From positions 1 to 64,000 of the forward strand of contig JBPCQA010000019.1 of assembly GCA_050998615.1 (NCBI GenBank): a stretch of DNA of 64,000 bases, in the 5' to 3' direction. Source of the stretch: JBPCQA01 sp050998615. GTDB taxonomy: Bacteria > Actinomycetota > Actinomycetes > Propionibacteriales > Nocardioidaceae. This document shows positions 62,190 through 64,000 of the stretch, one piece after another. Within the stretch, counting starts at the first letter, position 1, and each line of letters starts with the position of its first letter. Below the pieces are notes generated by a model, which was not told the DNA's origin, made no database searches, and saw only the letters and a list, made by a program, of their open reading frames with translations. Made by a program: the position numbers and the translations under genes.

Positions 62190-63164
62190 ATGCGACCATG
62201 GGCTGGCGTTCGATCGGCGGCGATCGGGGTGTTTTTGACGGTGGGCGCGGTGTTGCTCGCCGGCTGTCAGATCACGTCGACAGCCAAGCAGGCAGCACCC
62301 GATCCGGGTGGTTCGGGTGCCAGTGCATCAGGAGGGCCGACCATCACGCCAACGGTCACCACTCCGGATCCACCGGTGGTGCCCAAGCTGCCCGACGGCA
62401 GCACCAAGATCTTTCCTGGTCACATCCTGGTCGCCTACTACGGCACCAGCGGCACCGGTTCGCTAGGCGTGCTGGGAGAAGCGTCCCCAGATGCCATCAC
62501 CGAACGGCTACGTAAGGCCGCAGCCCCGTTCGCTCAAGGTGGCCGGAAGGTGCAGATCGTCTACGAGTTGATCGTGACGGTGGCCGATGGCTTTCCTGGC
62601 CCCGACGGGAACTACAGCCATGACATCTCACATGCCGACGTTCAGCGATACATCCAGGCGGCGAAGCGGAATAACGCGCTGCTCGTCCTTGACTTGCAGC
62701 CGGGGCGCTCCGATTTCTTGTCGGTCGCGAAGCGCTGGGATTGGGCCTTGAAGAACCCCTGGGTCGGTCTGGCGCTCGATCCGGAGTGGCACATGCCGCC
62801 CGGAGAAATCCCCGCCCAGCAGATCGGGACCGTGGACGCCGCCGGGATCAACCGGGTGGCCGACTATTTGGCAGCACTGACGCGCCAGAACCATCTGCCG
62901 CAGAAACTCTTCATGCTTCATCAGTTCACGCCCGCGATGATCACCCACATCGGCCGGGTGCATAGGCACGACGATCTCGCCGAAGTGCAACATGTCGACG
63001 GCTTCGGGCCCCGGGCCAACAAGCTCGGCACCTACCATCGGGTTGCCAGGCCCGGCCGTTTCCACATGGGGTTCAAGCTTTTCTACGACGAGGACACGGA
63101 CATGTTCTCGCCGAAGGACCTGCTGAAGGTGTTGCCGCAGGTCCAGTTCGTCAGCTACCAGTAG
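62190..63164 (+). CDS. Putative lipoprotein with TIM-barrel-like domain
   Basis: 324 aa. Lipobox LLAGC (Cys26) after a signal peptide, a Ser/Thr/Pro-rich linker (about 27-75), then a globular domain: HILVAYYGTSGTGSLGVLG, KVQIVYELIVTVADG, LLVLDLQPGRSDFL, VGLALDPEWHMPPGE, KLFMLHQF. Strands ending in acidic residues (LDLQ, LDPEW) suggest a glycoside-hydrolase-like barrel, but I cannot assign a family. Membrane-anchored on the outer face. A lipoprotein gene (lppZ) lies in the same neighbourhood in mycobacteria but is not evidently homologous. Confidence 0.7.
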   Translation: MRPWAGVRSAAIGVFLTVGAVLLAGCQITSTAKQAAPDPGGSGASASGGPTITPTVTTPDPPVVPKLPDGSTKIFPGHILVAYYGTSGTGSLGVLGEASPDAITERLRKAAAPFAQGGRKVQIVYELIVTVADGFPGPDGNYSHDISHADVQRYIQAAKRNNALLVLDLQPGRSDFLSVAKRWDWALKNPWVGLALDPEWHMPPGEIPAQQIGTVDAAGINRVADYLAALTRQNHLPQKLFMLHQFTPAMITHIGRVHRHDDLAEVQHVDGFGPRANKLGTYHRVARPGRFHMGFKLFYDEDTDMFSPKDLLKVLPQVQFVSYQ

Positions 63165-63173
63165 CCGACGCGC

Positions 63174-64000
63174 GTGGTTGAGGTGTGGCACGACGATGAC
63201 GCAGAGCTCCGGCATGTTCAGGCACGCAACGTGGCCGTGCTCGGTGCCGAATACGAGAGCCTCGCTCACGCCCTGTGCCTGCGCGACTCCGGGGTTGACG
63301 TGCGGATTGGGCTCATCGACTCCGGTGCAGGCGTCGCCTGTGACATGGAGGGAATGCCCGCCGTTTCGCCGTACGACGCTTGCGAGGAATCCGACCTCAT
63401 CATGGTGCTGGCGAGCAGCGCTGTGTCTCCATCGCTTTTTGGTTCGGCGGTCGAGCCCAACCTGGTTGCCGGCGACGCACTGCTGTTTAGGAGCGGCTTT
63501 GAGATCCGGTACGGCTCGGTGCGGCCGCCGAGCGGCGTCGACGTCGGTCTGGTCGCGCCGCAGGCATCGGCTCGGCTGTTACGTCGGGAGTTCAGCGAAG
63601 GTAGGGGCGTCCCGATGCTGGTCGCGGTCGAGACCGACGCGTCTCACACGGCCTGGGAGCTCACGCTGTCTTATGCGAAGGCGATCGGCGGGACCCGTGC
63701 TGGCGCGATCAAGACGACGTTCGCGGAAGAGGCCGAAACCTTTCTCTTCGGTGGGCAAGGCGTGCTGGGAGATGCGGTTACCCGCTTCGTTGAGGCTGGC
63801 TTTCAGACGCTGATGGATGCTGGCCACCCGCCCGAGATCGCCTATCTGCAAAGCGTGCATCAGCTCAAGCTGATCGTCGACGCGCTGCATTCCGGCGGCC
63901 GCTCTGACGGACAGCCGCCGACACCGCGGCCCGCGGCGCTCGTCGCCGACACGGCGGCCTGCCAACTGGTGGATGACTCCGTCCGGGACCGTCTTAGGCA
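63174..64000 (+). CDS. Ketol-acid reductoisomerase-like pseudoenzyme (3' end outside window)
   Basis: 275 codons open from GTG 63174 to the edge. Overall similarity to class I IlvC is clear: EVWHDDDAEL, LRDSGVDVRIGL, ESDLIMVLA, PNLVAGDAL, LSYAKAIGGTRAGAIKTTF, HQLKLIVDAL. Active-site positions are replaced throughout: the GYGSQGHA cofactor loop is GAEYESLA, catalytic His107 is Ser, Lys130 is Gln (VAPQASAR for VAPKGPGH), and the Mg ligands D190, E194, E226 and E230 are F, G, Q and Q. Numbering fits published IlvC without gaps. It cannot be a normal reductoisomerase. Base composition and frame look like a maintained gene. Confidence 0.8.
   Translation, partial: MVEVWHDDDAELRHVQARNVAVLGAEYESLAHALCLRDSGVDVRIGLIDSGAGVACDMEGMPAVSPYDACEESDLIMVLASSAVSPSLFGSAVEPNLVAGDALLFRSGFEIRYGSVRPPSGVDVGLVAPQASARLLRREFSEGRGVPMLVAVETDASHTAWELTLSYAKAIGGTRAGAIKTTFAEEAETFLFGGQGVLGDAVTRFVEAGFQTLMDAGHPPEIAYLQSVHQLKLIVDALHSGGRSDGQPPTPRPAALVADTAACQLVDDSVRDRLR

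Noticed and set aside
63174..64000. Call as functional ketol-acid reductoisomerase (ilvC)
   Set aside because: Cofactor loop, catalytic His and Lys, and all four metal ligands are absent.

Overview
The window is GC-rich, densely coded actinobacterial chromosome. Markers of this are the mismatch-specific endonuclease NucS in place of MutS/MutL, a DivIVA-type coiled-coil protein, a GlgE/TreS/maltokinase alpha-glucan locus, and the core order etfBA, iscS, mnmA, MetE-like, ligA, gatCAB known from mycobacteria and relatives. A 41-bp dispersed palindrome hints at Propionibacteriales or Micrococcales, but I cannot place it below phylum/class with confidence. No tRNA, rRNA, CRISPR array or intact insertion sequence was recognised.

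Region 1 (1-12.8 kb) carries most of the ethylmalonyl-CoA pathway for acetyl-CoA assimilation, in scattered transcription units: ethylmalonyl-CoA mutase (cut by the left edge), a duplicated-domain 3-hydroxyacyl-CoA dehydrogenase, crotonyl-CoA carboxylase/reductase, an acyl-CoA epimerase, acetyl-CoA acetyltransferase and the mutase chaperone MeaB. An isobutyryl-CoA-type mutase (20.2 kb) and an enoyl-CoA hydratase (37.1 kb) belong with them functionally. A histidine phosphatase, a D-amino-acid oxidase, NucS, an alpha/beta hydrolase and the coiled-coil protein lie between.

Region 2 (13-20.1 kb) is a four-gene ABC export or envelope-remodelling operon: two ATPases and two large FtsX/MacB-type permeases with related extracellular domains. 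Region 3 (22-37 kb) holds a YbbN-type thioredoxin/TPR protein and the alpha-glucan genes: glgE-treS-mak-glgB on the minus strand, divergent glgP, and glgX. Together these convert trehalose to maltose-1-phosphate, build and branch glucan, and degrade it.

Region 4 (37.8-39.5 kb) is a decayed stretch: a frameshifted and truncated Rhs/YD-repeat protein followed by about 750 bp of lower-GC sequence with tiny hydrophobic ORFs. Region 5 (39.5-51.2 kb) has etfBA, an ABC-F ATPase, gluconokinase coupled to a cysteine-desulfurase-like protein that lacks the usual cysteine, an M18 aminopeptidase, an unknown secreted protein, iscS-mnmA and an NCS1 permease. Region 6 (51.2-53.3 kb) has two broken genes (membrane helix protein; PRC-barrel/DUF2382) and a TetR regulator. 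Region 7 (53.4-60.2 kb) is the MetE-like, ligA, small membrane protein, gatCAB run, tightly overlapping. Region 8 (60.3-64 kb) has a PadR regulator divergent from a BNR-propeller protein, a lipoprotein, and, running off the right edge, an open ketol-acid reductoisomerase homologue in which the nucleotide-binding glycines, the catalytic lysine and all four metal-binding acids are replaced. That last gene sits where mycobacteria carry ilvBNC and is the most unusual object in the window.

At least four families of short inverted repeats occupy gene ends and intergenic gaps; in two places they form the last codons of a gene (the mutase at 1552, mnmA at 49692).
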